From Sphagnum compactum (Eukaryota > Bryophyta > Sphagnopsida > Sphagnales), in NCBI GenBank assembly GCA_965153455.1, contig OZ234497.1, positions 17,415,872 to 17,479,871 on the forward strand: a stretch of 64,000 nucleotides of DNA, written 5' to 3'. The notes beneath the pieces were generated by a model that worked only from the letters and a program-made list of their open reading frames with translations, searched no databases and was not told the DNA's origin. Each line of letters opens with the position of its first letter. The first letter of the stretch is position 1. Of the stretch, positions 1 through 13,078 are shown piece by piece. Made by a program: the position numbers and the translations under genes.

Positions 1-3000
1 TACTATGGTATGCAAGTTAATGGCTATTGCACCCCATTTCTCTTGACGATTAATTGTTTTAGCAAAACATGTTGATTATCAACGTCAATTACTATATATA
101 TCAAATCATTTGTGGGTAAGAGACAAACAAAGGTAACCATGTCAACATTGATAGTGTGGATTACCTTTAATCAATGTTTTCTTAGATTGTTTTTTAGAAA
201 TCAATTTTTTTTTTTTTTTTAAATTTTGGGGGGGGTGGGGGGTCAATGATTGACAAAATATGAAAAAAAAAAAATCTTTTTTTAAATCACCAAATTTTAT
301 GTTAGGAGTTAATACAAAATAATGACCCACACCCACTTGTTAAGTGCTTTGTTTAAAAGCAATGGATGAACTTCCCAAGATGAGATGCCAAAATGGATTA
401 GAGTATCAAAAAATAGTCTTAGAATCGTTTTTTACAAGTTGACGAAAAAATTATATGATCCAATAAAGATGGTGTAGTTTATTATTATGTAAAGGTATCT
501 ATATTTTTTTCCTCATAAATACATCATTTAAAAATCATTTCAAGTAATTTTTAAAAATATTTTAAGAAATGAAAGCATTGGTTACACTCTTTTTAAATTG
601 CTTTTGAATATTTTTGATTCATTGAATTCATCTTAAACTTAAACAAATGTTTCCATAATATGTTTTAAATATTTTATAGAAGTATACCAAACATTTTCAA
701 CATTGCTTTGACTTATCATTTCTAAATATGAAAAACTAAGTAGTGATTTTACTTTATGTACATCATTACATTGTGATTGTGCCTAGAAAAACAATAATAT
801 ATAAAGGATATTTCAATGTTTTAATTTTTTAATTTTATACAAATATTTGACTAAATCATCTTATGGATAGATCACCATTCATGCTACATCACGAAATTGG
901 TGAGGGGGGAAAGGGGAGGACATCACATTTAATGATTGCACAATTGATTATGTATGGTTGTTTTGTATATATTTCAAATTTTTTTGATAAATAATCCTTC
1001 CAAAATAAATGTATTACAATTACCTAATAGGATTTTCAAATTAATGTATTTGTGATTAATATTATTTAGGTCTAATTCAAACGGTGGGATGGCTAATAAA
1101 TTGACATGCTAATAACAAATCCATAACTTGTCAAACATTAGAATTATCCATAAAGTGACCCTCCTTTTGAACCCTTCTTTCAAGTTATCTACAAAGTAAT
1201 GAAATTTTATAAAACACAAGATTAAATGCATGAAGTTCAAAAAATGTATAGTCACATTACACACAATAACAATACTAATTGGTTAAAAGCAATTAGGAAA
1301 AAAAGACAAGATGAAATTTTAATTAAATCCAAATTTGGTGTTAATTTGAATATCATCCATGATAAAGTCCAATGTACTTTAGTCACTATTTTTTACAAAT
1401 CTCGGCCCTTTTTATGATCAAACAACAAGTACTCGTGTTATGTTTTCTTTATTTTGCAGATAAATATTTTTTTAATTTATTGTGAAATTTTTTTAATTTA
1501 ACATTGGCCTTTATGTGAAGATCTTTATATATGACATGTCAAGATTTAGATAACAAGCCCAATTAGTTACACATTTTCAACATTTTAAATTAGGTAACTT
1601 TGTGAGGGAAGGAGATTTGTTATATGTGAGCCTTGGATATAAATACATATAGATGTAAACAAAATACCCATGGTTTACATAAGTGTGGGTCGGGATGGAA
1701 TTTTGTTATTGGATTTCAATTGTTAATTTGTGCCAAAGCAAAATGTGCATGCAATTGTGAATGAAACATTAAAGCCAATGTGACATTGGCATGTGGATTT
1801 TGCTAATTATTTAATTTGTCATAATTCAAATGATAATGTCAAATAAACTATTTTTTCAACAATTGAACGATAATTTTAAGAAAGAGGGGGATTTCTAAGT
1901 AAAACTTTAATAGTGGAAGGATCTACTAATATAGTTGAATAAAGGACCAAATGTTTTTTTGGAATTGATGACATTTTTAGTTTTGGATTTTCAATTGTAA
2001 TTCATTGAGCTTTCAAACAATCAAAATCTACAAAAAAATAAAAAATGTATTCAAGTTTTTTGTTGCATCAATTCCTTCCACAATTGGACTTTTTGAATAA
2101 TTGTTTGCTTAGGTTTCCCATAGGTAATTAACAAGCTCTTTGATTTGTATATATATGTTATTTCACAAATATACAAAATTCAAATGGTTATATTTCTCTA
2201 TGAGTTATTGTGTAAATTTTTGCAATTGTTTTAATATAAAAATATATATCTAATATCTGAAAATTGTCAAGCTTACATCATTGATAGAGCAATTTAAAAA
2301 AAATTAATTGTGTGTACATGTTTGTATTATGCTGAGGAATTTGAATTAATTTTTCATTTAACTCAATTTTGAGTTTTAATTTGAGTTAAGGACTTTTGAA
2401 AGCATGCGCTATTGCATCAAATAATGTCCATTTAGAAAAGGGCTCCTTAATTTCTAAAACTAACTTTTTGATGGTAAAAAAAAAAGGTGACAATTAAGAA
2501 ACTACAAGTTGCATTCCAAAAACACTCCATATTAAAATAACATGTCATTTGAATTTTCAAAAAATACTTTTGTGTTTTCAATATGTATGAATTTCAATAT
2601 GTTTAATATGTTTCAATTTTCAACTTGATTAGGGTTTTTCAATATGACAAATTCAATATTCAAAATGACATTTTATTTGCAAATATCTATTTCCTATTTC
2701 AAGGAATTCCATTACAAATGCAATAGCTCCTTGAATTGAGGTTTTTCAAATTTGTTGTTTTACAAATTTACCCATCCAAAGGGGTAATTTTTATATTTCA
2801 CTTTAGTATTTTTTAACATACAACCAAAATTTTGAACACATGTAAGTTATTGACATGTGATTGAACCTTTGATCACATGTAAACCATAGAATGATCACGT
2901 GACATAAGTTTTGATACTATGTAAATGAACATGTGATTAAAAGTTTGCTCTCTTGTAAAATGAACAAGATTTTGAAGTTCCAATCCCGTATAAAATTACC

Positions 3001-5400
3001 AAACAATCAAATTTTGGGTCACATGAAAAATGTTCAATGAATGATTGAAATTTCAATCGCATGTAAAAGGAACATGCCACCAAAATTTATTTTGATGACA
3101 TTGATTTTTTAAGTTTAGAAATGTTTCGTTTAGGATTGGAAAACTATGGGGACATGCTATGGGGACAAAGGTGATGATTGATGAACATTTCTTTCACAAA
3201 AAAAATTTTCTGGAATTGTTTTTTTTGTTTTACAAATTTATTGGTTAATCATCAATATTTTATTCTGGATTTATATATCATGATAGTTTATTTTGTTTCT
3301 CACTATTAATCATTTTTTTTATATTGATCAATATCATTAAGTTGAATTTCTTTTCCCAATCTTTATGTTGAACAAGGCCATTGATAGAAAAAGGTATGTT
3401 AAGGAAGGTTATTTCCAAGTTTTTCCAAAGGACATGCAAAACAAATAGGGTTTGATTTATTGAAGAAAAAAAATCGTCTTCAATTTAAATATAACTACCC
3501 AAAAGAAAATATAAGAATGAAGTTTGTGTATATGGGGTGGGTTCATAAGGGAAAAATATAGGTACATAAGGCCCATAGGTATAAGGTAAACCCTAAGGGT
3601 GAAGACATTAAAGGAATAATGGCATGCACAAGGTGGAACCACACTCAAGCCTAATTCTAGTAATTATGCCTTTGTGTGAAGGCTTTACACAACATAAAAA
3701 TTGTAGGAATTTTGTTTTTCCTTTGTTTAAAAGGAATAGCAAACAATGTGGATCTATCATTAAATGTTAATTGATGAAAGTGCATATAAAATCTCTTCAT
3801 TAATGAAAATGCAAGAATTAACTCAAAAGGTAAACAAATTTAGTTAATAACTCAAATGCAATTTGGATCTTGGAAAAACTATTGATTACCAAGGAAATGG
3901 TTACTAGCTTAATTAATAACTCAAACATTTGGGAATGAGGACATAAAAATTTAAGAATTGATTAAATAAAAAACAAGTTTTACGAAAAAGGTAAGACCCA
4001 TAAGGGAAATATAACACAAACATCAAAGAAACCAAACACCCACCTCAAAAACAAATGAAAATCTAGGCATGAAGATGTGCTTGCTTTTTAAAAAATGACA
4101 GGCTTTTATGTAGGCTTGTAAGGAGGTTTGAATATTTGAATGACACAAACAAACACCATTTTTTTATTATATATACATTTATTCAAAGGTGGGTCATAAG
4201 GCAAATAATTTGAAATATTGTATATTATGATCTACAAACTAGATTTGAAGATTTAACTTAATCCACACAACAACTATTATTCATCATCAATTTGAACCAA
4301 AATAGGTTTGATTAAGTTAATTTGAAGGTATTTTAAGTTGATGATTCAACAGAATAAAATGTGATTAAGGTAGATAAGTTGATGCCCAAACAATTAAGGA
4401 CTCAAAGAATGTGTTTTCACTCATGCTTCACTTTCAACCCATGAGTTCCAAACCCACTAAATAGACTTCTTATTAGTGTCCTTATAACCATTTACAAACT
4501 TAAATTTGAGTGAAAAGAAAGAAAATATAGTCTTCAAAATTTTTTGGGGGGGGGGGGGGGGGGGCGGCTAATTTTTTTACTTTATGCCTTTTGTCCAAAG
4601 AAAACATTGAGCCAGAGAAAGTGATGACATAGGTGTGTCTTGGATAATATTAAAGCTAGATGATGTTATGAGGAGCTAAAATCTAGTGAAAAAATAAACC
4701 ATTGGGGCAACAACAATACTTAACATTGGAAAAAGAAGCTCTACAATTTGGCAGTGCTTTAAACCACCATGAGTTGATCTTTCTAGTTGTTGTTGTTTGT
4801 TCTTCAACATTTCAAAAGCTTGAAGGTCTTTGGAAAATGGAATCAACACAACCATCCTCAAGCTTTTAAATGAAGAAGTCAAGTTTTACTACTATTGTAA
4901 TTATCTGATGGTAAAGTAGTGGAGGAATTGTTGACAACATTCACAACATTGGTACTATTCATGTTGGTCATGGCTTGAGCTAATGCATGAACTTTTGCTA
5001 GTTTGTAATAAAGAATGGTGGTTTTGAAATATGGTCATGTTCTTCCTTTGGATTCCATAGGCCAATGTGTTCATACAAGGAGGAGGTTCATATACTAGCT
5101 TTGTGAGTTAACATGGAAAATGAAACCAAACACAAAATTCTTTGATGAATGGACAATGTTGAATTTCCAACTAGAAATATTTAAAGTGGAACTATTGGAT
5201 TTAATGTATGCTTGTTAGTTATGGGTTAAAATTGTTTATCAAAAGTTAGATCATCAACAAATGTTTGGTGACAAGTGGTTCTACCCTAATTTTAATCTAA
5301 TCCACAACAAGTTATTTTAAATCCTTTAATTATTATTGTTGATGTCACTAATTCATTAATTGTAAAAATGATTTGAATTGGATTTCATCCATGCCTATTT
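1..5400. other. AT-rich gene-free spacer
   Basis: No reading frame here has a recognisable protein family, and all open frames are short with no splice-linked continuation. The DNA is AT-rich with many poly-A and poly-T runs. G homopolymers occur near 229-241 and at about 4543-4564. I see no RNA gene and no intact mobile element. Confidence 0.6.
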
Positions 5401-5404
5401 TTAA

Positions 5405-5935
5405 TCCACATCAAACCATTTTTTCTCTTCCACTGTTTTCATTTATTTCCCATTTCTTCCTTTCACTATTTCCATCTAATTTCCATTCCTTTTCTCCCAC
5501 CCTTTTCATTAACTTTTCACCGTTTTTCTCCACCTTGTTCATATATTAATATCGATTTTTTCCACTTTTCAAACCTTTTATCTTCCACCCACTTTTCATC
5601 CCTTTCTTTTCCACCTTTTTCATCCACACCTCATCCATTTTTCTTCCACCTTTGCATCAACTTTTCACTACTTTACTCTTCCACCTTAATTTTCATTTAC
5701 TTTTCATCCCATTCTTTTCATCCACTATTCATTCCTTGTTCTTGCACCATTTTCATCCACTTTGCATCCATTTTCCATACCACTTATGATCCCTTGCTCT
5801 TCCATCCTTTTCATATCTTACCCATTCATCAATTTCATCCACTTTTCATCTAATTTTCTTCTCACTCTATTCATACATTTTTTTAATGCCTTTCCTTCCT
5901 TTTTAGCACCATTCTTTTCTTCTTCTCCCACAAAA
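5405..5935 (+). repeat. Degenerate polypyrimidine minisatellite
   Basis: About 530 bases of the + strand consist almost only of T, C and A, with G nearly absent. They are built from variants of TTTTCATCCACTTTTC and TTCCACCTTTTCATCC. Unit length drifts between about 15 and 30 bases. The short open frame at 5762-5944 is a by-product of this composition and is not called as a gene. Confidence 0.7.
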
Positions 5936-6544
5936 ACTGCATAACATTATCACTAATTTGTAACTATTTTTTTCCCTTCCATCTTAGATTTTTCTTTCCC
6001 ATGTTTTTTGAAGATGATCACAACAAGATGCATTTGATTGCAATTGTTACTGGAAAACACAAGGAAATTTTTAGACAAATTATGGTAAACAAATAGATTG
6101 TAGTGATGGTGGGAATGGATGGACCATGTGGGTGTATGAGATTTTATTCACATGTAGTTTCAATGTTGCATAATCCTCTTCCTCATCACGAATGCATCAA
6201 CAAACTTCATCAATCTTTTTTGGAAGTTGCTACATTTAATTGTGGTAAGGGGTATTTTCCTTGTAATGATTTTGTGCACATTTAAGGATCTTTCAAACTT
6301 GGGCAAATGATCTTGTTTCAAAGCTAAAATAAACAAATGGGTTTAGTTGTCAATGAAGGAACAATTGGTGGTGGTGATGGAAGTGCAAGGAAGAATATTT
6401 TCAAAGTTTTGTCCATTGTGTAACAAGTAATAATAGAAGAAGATGAATAGCAAGAGGTTTCATCTTTTGTATTTGAAGATGTGGGGTTAAGGTTTGAAGC
6501 TAAAAACAATAACAAAAGGAAAAAGAGAAAGGAAAATAATAAGA

Positions 6545-7176
6545 ACTTGGAGTTTCTAGTGTCTCAACTAAAGCATATTTCCGACACATACAAATGAACA
6601 ATAGTTTTCAAGGATGTGAACTAGGAGGTAAAAAAAGGATAGAGTGTAGGACTTGTGGGAGTTAATGGAATTGGCAAAACAACACAAATGGTTGTTGGCA
6701 AGGAAGAAGTAAATTGCGAATTGGTGGTGAAAGCAAAAGAAAATGTGATAATAACATTATTGTTTTAAGAATTTGAAGTGGTGGGAAATCGCACATTGCA
6801 AAAAGAATTCATGATTGTGTATATAGAAAAATGGCAATATTTGCAATCATGGATAAAGTTTAGGTTTTGTTCCTTGAGGAGCCCACCCATGCACCCATCA
6901 TCAACATCATTCTCTTCACTATAATTGGGTGAAAGCACACTAGGGTGCAACAATAATGACACATCATGAAATCATGAAAGTCATGGCACAACTACTAGAT
7001 GTTGGATTCCTTGTAGCAACATGCGAAGTTGTCCAATATCTACAATGTGGATGTTAATACAAACAAAATGATGCCAAAATTAGGATTCGTGATGGTGGAT
7101 GTTGATAAGCTTGTCACATCTTTCAATGATGGTTGGCAAATGCGTAAATTGCTCTTGGCAAAATCCTTCTTGTTGT
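6545..7176 (+). pseudogene. Broken ABCF-family (GCN20-type) ATPase fragment
   Basis: Translation of the + strand from about 6547 gives, in one frame but broken by four stops, SDTYK, then FKDVN, then EVKKG, then the P-loop GVNGIGKTTQ (near 6659), then a GKEE...KAKEN stretch and EFEVVGNRT. After a frame change the similarity resumes at 7044 with a KMMPKLGF segment and LVTSFNDGWQMR, the counterpart of the ABCF signature region. Motif order and spacing match plant ABCF5-like proteins (soluble twin-ATPase ABC proteins linked to translation). The second ATPase half and both ends of the protein are not visible. The roughly 470 bases between Walker A and the signature fit an uninterrupted coding sequence, so a retro-copy is possible. 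The middle part (6830-7040) has no clear similarity. It is certainly non-functional as it stands. Family assignment is from motif recognition only. Confidence 0.75.
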
Positions 7177-8660
7177 AGGAAATTCACATTCAATTTTCCT
7201 TTTTCATATTTTGTCATAGATTGTGTTTCAACCATGTGATAAGATGAAGATTTTAGGAATAAACATAGATCCTTCAAAAACAAATTGTATTGATTTTGTG
7301 CATAGTGTGTGGGTAAGATCAAAACCTACTTTGATGTTTTGTTTATATAATGTATTTGAGTTTTGCACTATTGTGCACTACTAATGATGATCAACTATTT
7401 TTATTTTTTTTATGTTTTCATATGGTTTTCAATAATTCATTGTTATTTATGTCAATATCAAATTTAATTTAAGTTAATATACATTTCATGGACATGAAAA
7501 TACACATGTTAATTTTTTTTTTCATATCCATTTTAATGGATAGGGGAAAAAAAAGGTAGGTATAAAATGGAGGTAATTATTAGGAGAGGTGGGAGATAGT
7601 TATTAAAAAAATTAATAGGAAGAAAAAATAGTTATTAAGTAGTTATAAAATGAAGTAGTTAGGCTTGAAAATGAGGTAGTTATTTATGAAATTGTCTTTG
7701 GAACCGTGGACGATTACAAAAAAAATTCAAAAAAATTCCCCATATAGTAGTTTCGATAATTCATCACTAGAATTACCTTAATGTGTTTTACTTTGGAGAG
7801 ATGTGGGAGTCTCGAGCTTGTATAAATACATACTAATTTCTCTTGTGTAGTATCATTTGGAGCAAAATTTGAAAGTTCAAAGGAGGGAATTAAAGTGAAA
7901 AGAGGAGCTTGAATTTAAAGCCCCCATTACGAATGCCAATTCCAAAATGTCCAAGGCAATCATTTTAGTGAGAGATGTAATTTTTAATTTTGCTTTCTAT
8001 TATGCAAGCACCCGCATCCAAAGGATGACAATAATTTTACTACACAACACCATGATTGATTGTAATCAATTCAAGAAGTTGATGCACATGTTTACCATTA
8101 CCATTTAATTGTTATCTATAAGTTGAAAAGGAAATACACACGAAAAAAACATCATCTTTTTAACATGGCCAAGCTAAGGGGAAAGTTTTTAAGAATGCAA
8201 AGCGATGAAACTAGATACAAGGGACTAAGAAATCCAAAGCTAGTGGATTATTTGTTTTCAAGTGCACTAATTGCAAAGGTTTGGGTTGAAACGTTAGATC
8301 TTCAGATTAAAACGAATGTAAGTAGTCGTAACAGATGATAGTTTGTAACAACAAGTCTCAATTCAATTGTTTGAATCATGAACTAATGTTGAATTGATCA
8401 TTGCTAATTGTTACACCAATTTTTAAATATGAATTTAAAAAAAAAACAAAATAAAGCAAAGCGAAGGAAGAATGCCTTTTAGCTTACTATGGTGACAATG
8501 TATGAATATTGAAAAGATGGTGATCAATCGAAAAAGATGGGAAAATTGGAGATGATAATGTGTATATTTGTCTCATGATACGATTGTCTATCCCCACAAC
8601 ATAGTTTGAAAGAAAATCATAGTATTTAGTTAGTTTGAAAACACCCATACTCATAATTGT
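7177..8660. other. AT-rich spacer
   Basis: No recognisable gene. The 71-codon frame at 8123-8338 is basic and matches no family I know. Several poly-A and poly-T runs are present. Confidence 0.5.
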
Positions 8661-8788
8661 GGATCTTTTAGGATTAGCCTTAAAAATTTAAATTCTAATT
8701 AGTGAATCTTTTGGGATTGGCCTTAAAACTTCAAATTCTAATTAGTGAATCTTTTAGGATTGGCCTTAAAACTTTAAATTCTAAACTA
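8661..8788 (+). repeat. 43-bp tandem repeat, three copies
   Basis: Three consecutive copies share the core ATCTTTTAGGATTGGCCTTA followed by an AATTCTAATTAG end. They start near 8661, 8704 and 8747. The first two copies differ at a few positions and the third is cut short at its end. Confidence 0.85.
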
Positions 8789-9003
8789 ATGCTTGAAATT
8801 ATCCATAAAGAAGAGTTATCCATTTCTTGGTTACAAAAAGATTTTAATAAACAAAATTGTTGTGTTTGTTTTATTCACACCACATGTTTTCATAAATTCC
8901 AATATTCAAGGGTTTAAAATGTAAATGATGAATTTTAGAGAGCACCCATTTGCCAACATCTCATTATTGGTAATTTTTAAAACAGAAAAAAACTAATTTC
9001 TGC

Positions 9004-9118
9004 AAAACCCTAGAAAAAGCCCTAAAACCCCTGAGCTTGTTCCCTTACTGTCCAAACCCTAAATTGGAAAACCGTTCTCCAAACCCTAAATTTGGAACCG
9101 TTTCTCCAAACCCTATTT
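9004..9118 (+). promoter_or_regulatory. Telobox-rich leader of the NudC gene
   Basis: AAACCCTA-type motifs occur about five times in 115 bases (near 9006, 9020-9028, 9054, 9080 and 9108). They lie within 200 bases of the start codon of the downstream NudC gene. Telobox motifs are common near transcription starts of plant housekeeping and translation-related genes. The exact transcription start cannot be seen. Confidence 0.6.
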
Positions 9119-9202
9119 TGCTGCGTTTTGGTTTTGTGGGTGTTTTTGCGAGCATCTGCCAGAGGAGGGGGGTTTTGTTTGCAGTGGTAGCGACGAGCGG
9201 CG

Positions 9203-11692
9203 ATGGCAGTGATCGAGGAGTACGAGGAAGTGGCGCCGGCGGAGGCAGCCAAGGAGAGTGCGCGTGCGGAGCCGGATTCGGTGCCTGAATCGCAGCATGA
9301 CGAAGTTCTGAGAGCTTTGTTGAAGGCGCACGGGCAGCAGCCGCTGGATCTGCTTAGGACCGTGCTTGATTTCTTGTTCCGGGTCACGGATCTGTCTCGT
9401 GAGGACGAGATTGAGAGTCGAGTGACGGATATCGTTTCGGCTGCCAAACGGAGGCGGGTGGATTTAAACGGGGATGAAGATGGAACACCGAAGAAATTGG
9501 CGAAAACCATGGAAGATGTACCGAGACGGGCGACTGCAGCGGAATCGGTTACGCAAAACCCTAGGAAGAAGGAAGTTGTTGCGCCAACTGTTGTTGAAGA
9601 GGCTGAATCGAGAGTGCTTGAGCAGCCGGAGCAGGTAGCCGTAGAGGAGGAGTCGGTGCAGACTCCAGCAGCAGCGGAGCCAGAGGCGGGAGATGATGAC
9701 GACAAGGAAGAGGATGGCCTGAGTATGTCTTGTCCTGAGTCCATTCCATTTCTCCCTCACCAGGCTAGTATGGATGTGTTGTATGGTTTTCCAGTAATCT
9801 TTGTAGTTTGCAAACGAGAGAGAGGGAATGATATATATGTATATTGATTGCATGAGCCTTGGTCTTGTTGTTTGCGGTTGATCAGAACCCAATTCTGGAA
9901 ATGGAGGAGATTATGAGAAGTACTCATGGACACAGACTCTCTCAGAATTGACATTGGCCATTCCAGTGCCAGCTGGTACCAAGGCAAGGTTTGTGACATG
10001 TGATATCAAGAGCAAGCACATCAAGGCAGGTCTTAAAGGGCAGCCTCCTATAGTGGAGGTAATCCTGTCTGGCTTTATTTAAAACCATTCTGCCAGTACT
10101 GGCTTGTTGAACTGCTAATGCGTGGTGATGAAATGAAGGTTGTATGATCTACACTATATGAGTGAGTGAGGCAGAAAAAAAACTGCTTCAAAGGAGGCTT
10201 GTATATGAGAGCTTCACTTTGCAGTGATGGAATGAGAAAAGAGAGGATGCTGCAGGTTTGTACATGTTGGGATCTCAGAGGAATCACAACATTGTGTAGA
10301 TGTTGCTTTTCTTGTAAATCAGAGGTTCTTCCAGTCCTCTGAGGTCATGTGGTTGGTGTTCCAGGGTGAGTTATTCAATGCAGTAAAGGCTGATGACTGC
10401 TTCTGGAGTTTAGGTGATAATCTGGCACACCTCTTGAACCTTGTTGTCAACTTCAAGTCTTGCACAAATCCCCTAGCACATTGTACAATTGAACCTCAGA
10501 GGTGGTAATCTGTGGCATAGAACCTCTTCTGTATTACATCACTTGTAAATTTGGTTCTGTTTTGTTAGCATGGATCCTCAATTCTTAATTTCACATCTAT
10601 TCTGGAAGTCCCTCCAATCCTGATGGTTGTCTCTTGAACTTAAATTGGAGAGGACCTTGAGCGAGACCGTGTAAAGTTCCTCTTGTTCCAAGTTTTCAAG
10701 AGGAGTTGCTTTGTGAGTTACAGAGGACAATGGGAAGACGCTCTCAGTGCTGTTGACCAAGCACAACCAGATGGAGTGGTGGAGGTCAGTGGTGAAAGGA
10801 GAACCTGAAATTAACACCAAGAAAGTAGAGCCAGAGAATAGCAAGTTAGCAGATCTGGATGCTGAGACACGCCAAACTGTGGAGAAAATGATGGTATGCA
10901 TGTGCACTCTATTTTCTCAGTGCTATTGTGCAGATGCAGAACTCAATTTTCTCCCACAATGTTGCTATATGTCTGATATTTTTTTCCTGTGGTTGTCTCC
11001 TTTCCTGTTTAAGCTCTCCCATCTTCCTTAGACTAGTTTTCAGCAATTCATCTGTAAGTCATGAGCTTACCAGGTTCTTGGTACCATACAAACAGTTTGA
11101 TGGGCACTGACTAGAATAAGTAGTTTTTCCACACTAGGTATCAAGGTGCTTCTACAGCACCAGTGCCGTTGTGGTAAATACCAATATTCAGTCCTTGTTG
11201 CAAGAATCTGCCATGGACCTGATGAGCCAGGTGTATTTTGCACACTGTGAGAGCATTCTGTAGCTCTTCACATCAATAGCACTTGTTAGTTCAAGAAGTA
11301 CTTGTAAAAGGGGAATAATTTGGTTGGCTCTTTGAATGGATCTGTGCAGTATGATCAACGACAGAAAGCCATGGGCCTACCAACCGCTGATGAACAGCAA
11401 AAGCAGGATATTCTGAAGAAGTTCATGGCTCAGGTGTGAACACCACTGATCCCAGACTTTTTTGTTTGGCTATCAGATGTTCAGTTTAGAAATGTGATGA
11501 GAACTCAATCAATCAAGTAGTGTCTGCTTTCAAAGCTGTGCCAGGTCCTGTTTGCAAGTTCTGGTAGGAACTTTCCCAGAGTTCTCGGCAGGTTGGGTGC
11601 CAAGGGACTATCAAAGTTGTTGCTAACTTCTTGTGAATTGCTGTGATTTGCAGCACCCAGAGATGGACTTTTCGAAGGCCAAAATCAGCTAG
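9203..11692 (+). CDS. NudC/BOBBER-type co-chaperone
   Basis: Six exons joined in frame: 9203-9722, 9886-10058, 10365-10413, 10724-10893, 11350-11433, 11654-11692, giving 344 aa with GT-AG introns. Residues about 33-85 (DEVLRALL...[13 protein letters not shown]) match the NudC N-terminal helical domain. An acidic, low-complexity linker follows. From about residue 174 ([15 protein letters not shown]) comes the CS/p23-like domain with [25 protein letters not shown] and NQMEWW. The C-terminus has the family-typical [25 protein letters not shown] and [12 protein letters not shown]. Plant BOBBER proteins are cytosolic HSP90-associated chaperones needed for development and thermotolerance (family knowledge). 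The start is the first ATG of the open frame, placed in a good context after a telobox-rich leader. Length is close to plant homologues. Every splice junction restores the family sequence, so the model is firm. Confidence 0.93.
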
Positions 11693-13078
11693 TTTTTTTG
11701 AAACAAAACTGTACAAAAAAAAGAAAGAAAGCGGTATCATCATAGTTGTTCGTCTGGAATGCTGTGAGTGGCCTCTAATATAATGAATTTTCAGCAAGAA
11801 CAGGTCACGAGGCAATTCACCATATGTAAATCCTGGATTGCAAGAAATTTCAGAAGAACAATGCACAATGTTGTTTTGGAATTTTGATCTGATAGCTGAA
11901 TGGTGACTGAAAGAACAAAATTGTGAATGTTGAAGCCAAAAGAGTGACATATCTTGATGAAGTTCAGTTTGAAGTTGACGTTAAGTTTTTCATCTGGTCC
12001 TGGTTATTTTACCTTCAATCATGCATATGGAGATTTGTCCATATGCATGAGAGTAAAAATTCTTGAAAAAGTTGCAAGTATGGAAGCGTTCTAGGTTTGT
12101 TTTGTAGACACAATTCTGTTGGAAGTCTGGTTTTTGCACCCACTTTTCTGTGAGTGGATGTTAGTTTTTATGTCTGGTTTTGTGAGTGTGCACCATGTTT
12201 TTGGGCAATGTAAAGCGCTGTGTGAATTTTTGTATTGTAGTTGGAGGGTGCTTTACAACATGGAGTTGTTCCTCTGCAAAGGGTGAACATTTTGCTTTTC
12301 AAAACACCTGCTTTTGTTTTTAATTTGTTTTCCCGGTGATACCCTGTGGTATCCATCAGGTATCGAGGGAAAGAAAATTAAGAAAAAAAAATCTGCCCTG
12401 TGCTTTAGGCTGAGTGAAGCCTTTGGCTGTGGGCTTTACTGGAATTGGGTCCACGGTCAGCATGTTGAGGCGCATTGATATTGGTGTTGTGGATGTGCAC
12501 CCTGTTTTTGGATAATGAAAAGTTGTGGCATTGATATTGGTGCTGTGAATGTTGCACTTTGTGTTTTTTCGGATAATGAGACTTTGAGGCATTAATAGTC
12601 TAATGCATGCAATGCAAATCAATGAAGTTTTTGCCACATTCTTTTCTGTATCTTATATTAGAAAAAACAGGAAAATGCACAACATAAGAAGTGCACAAAT
12701 TCCAACTTTCAAAGCTCATCAAGATAGCTTTTTGGGAAAAGTTGGAAGAAGTTTTGGGCCTACATGGATGGCGGCGAAAGCATGACAACACAGGAAAAAG
12801 CTACTTTTGTTCAGTGCTCACTTCAGCCATGTGTGAATAGCGTGTTAGGCTGCCAAATCGTATTCCCTCACCTGTCTTTCCCAACTTCAGGCCTGTGTGA
12901 ACAGCGCTAGCAGGCCAAATCACATCTCCTTTCGCCTCGGCCACAGCCCAGAGATCAATCCCACCCAGCCACTCGGTTTAGGGTTTGGCGCTCTTTGTCA
13001 TCGTGCTGGAACTGCAGGCGAAACGCGAAAGCCTTTGTGGCCGAGAGGTCAGAGGCCGAAGCCGAGAGGTCGAAGGCG
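11693..13078. other. Spacer with a short degenerate tandem repeat
   Basis: This holds the probable 3' UTR of the NudC gene and the 5' region of the next gene. Two to three degenerate units of about 60 bases lie at 12463-12598 (GCATTGATATTGGTG, then TGCAC, then GGATAATGA). A related piece lies near 12185. A telobox-like TTTAGGGTTT lies at about 12976, just upstream of the next coding exon. Confidence 0.55.

Noticed and set aside
6845-6890. Possible Walker B motif (LFLEEPTHA) in the ABCF pseudogene
   Set aside because: It lies between Walker A and the signature-like region, whereas a true Walker B follows the signature. Probably chance similarity.
9464-9892. Minus-strand frames opposite the NudC exon 1
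   Set aside because: They are antisense shadows of an exon with clear NudC homology and extend into its intron.
12995-13078. Upstream in-frame extension of the BTB-trihelix protein
   Set aside because: The open frame starts at TTG, not ATG. The first ATG is 13079, with a favourable context.
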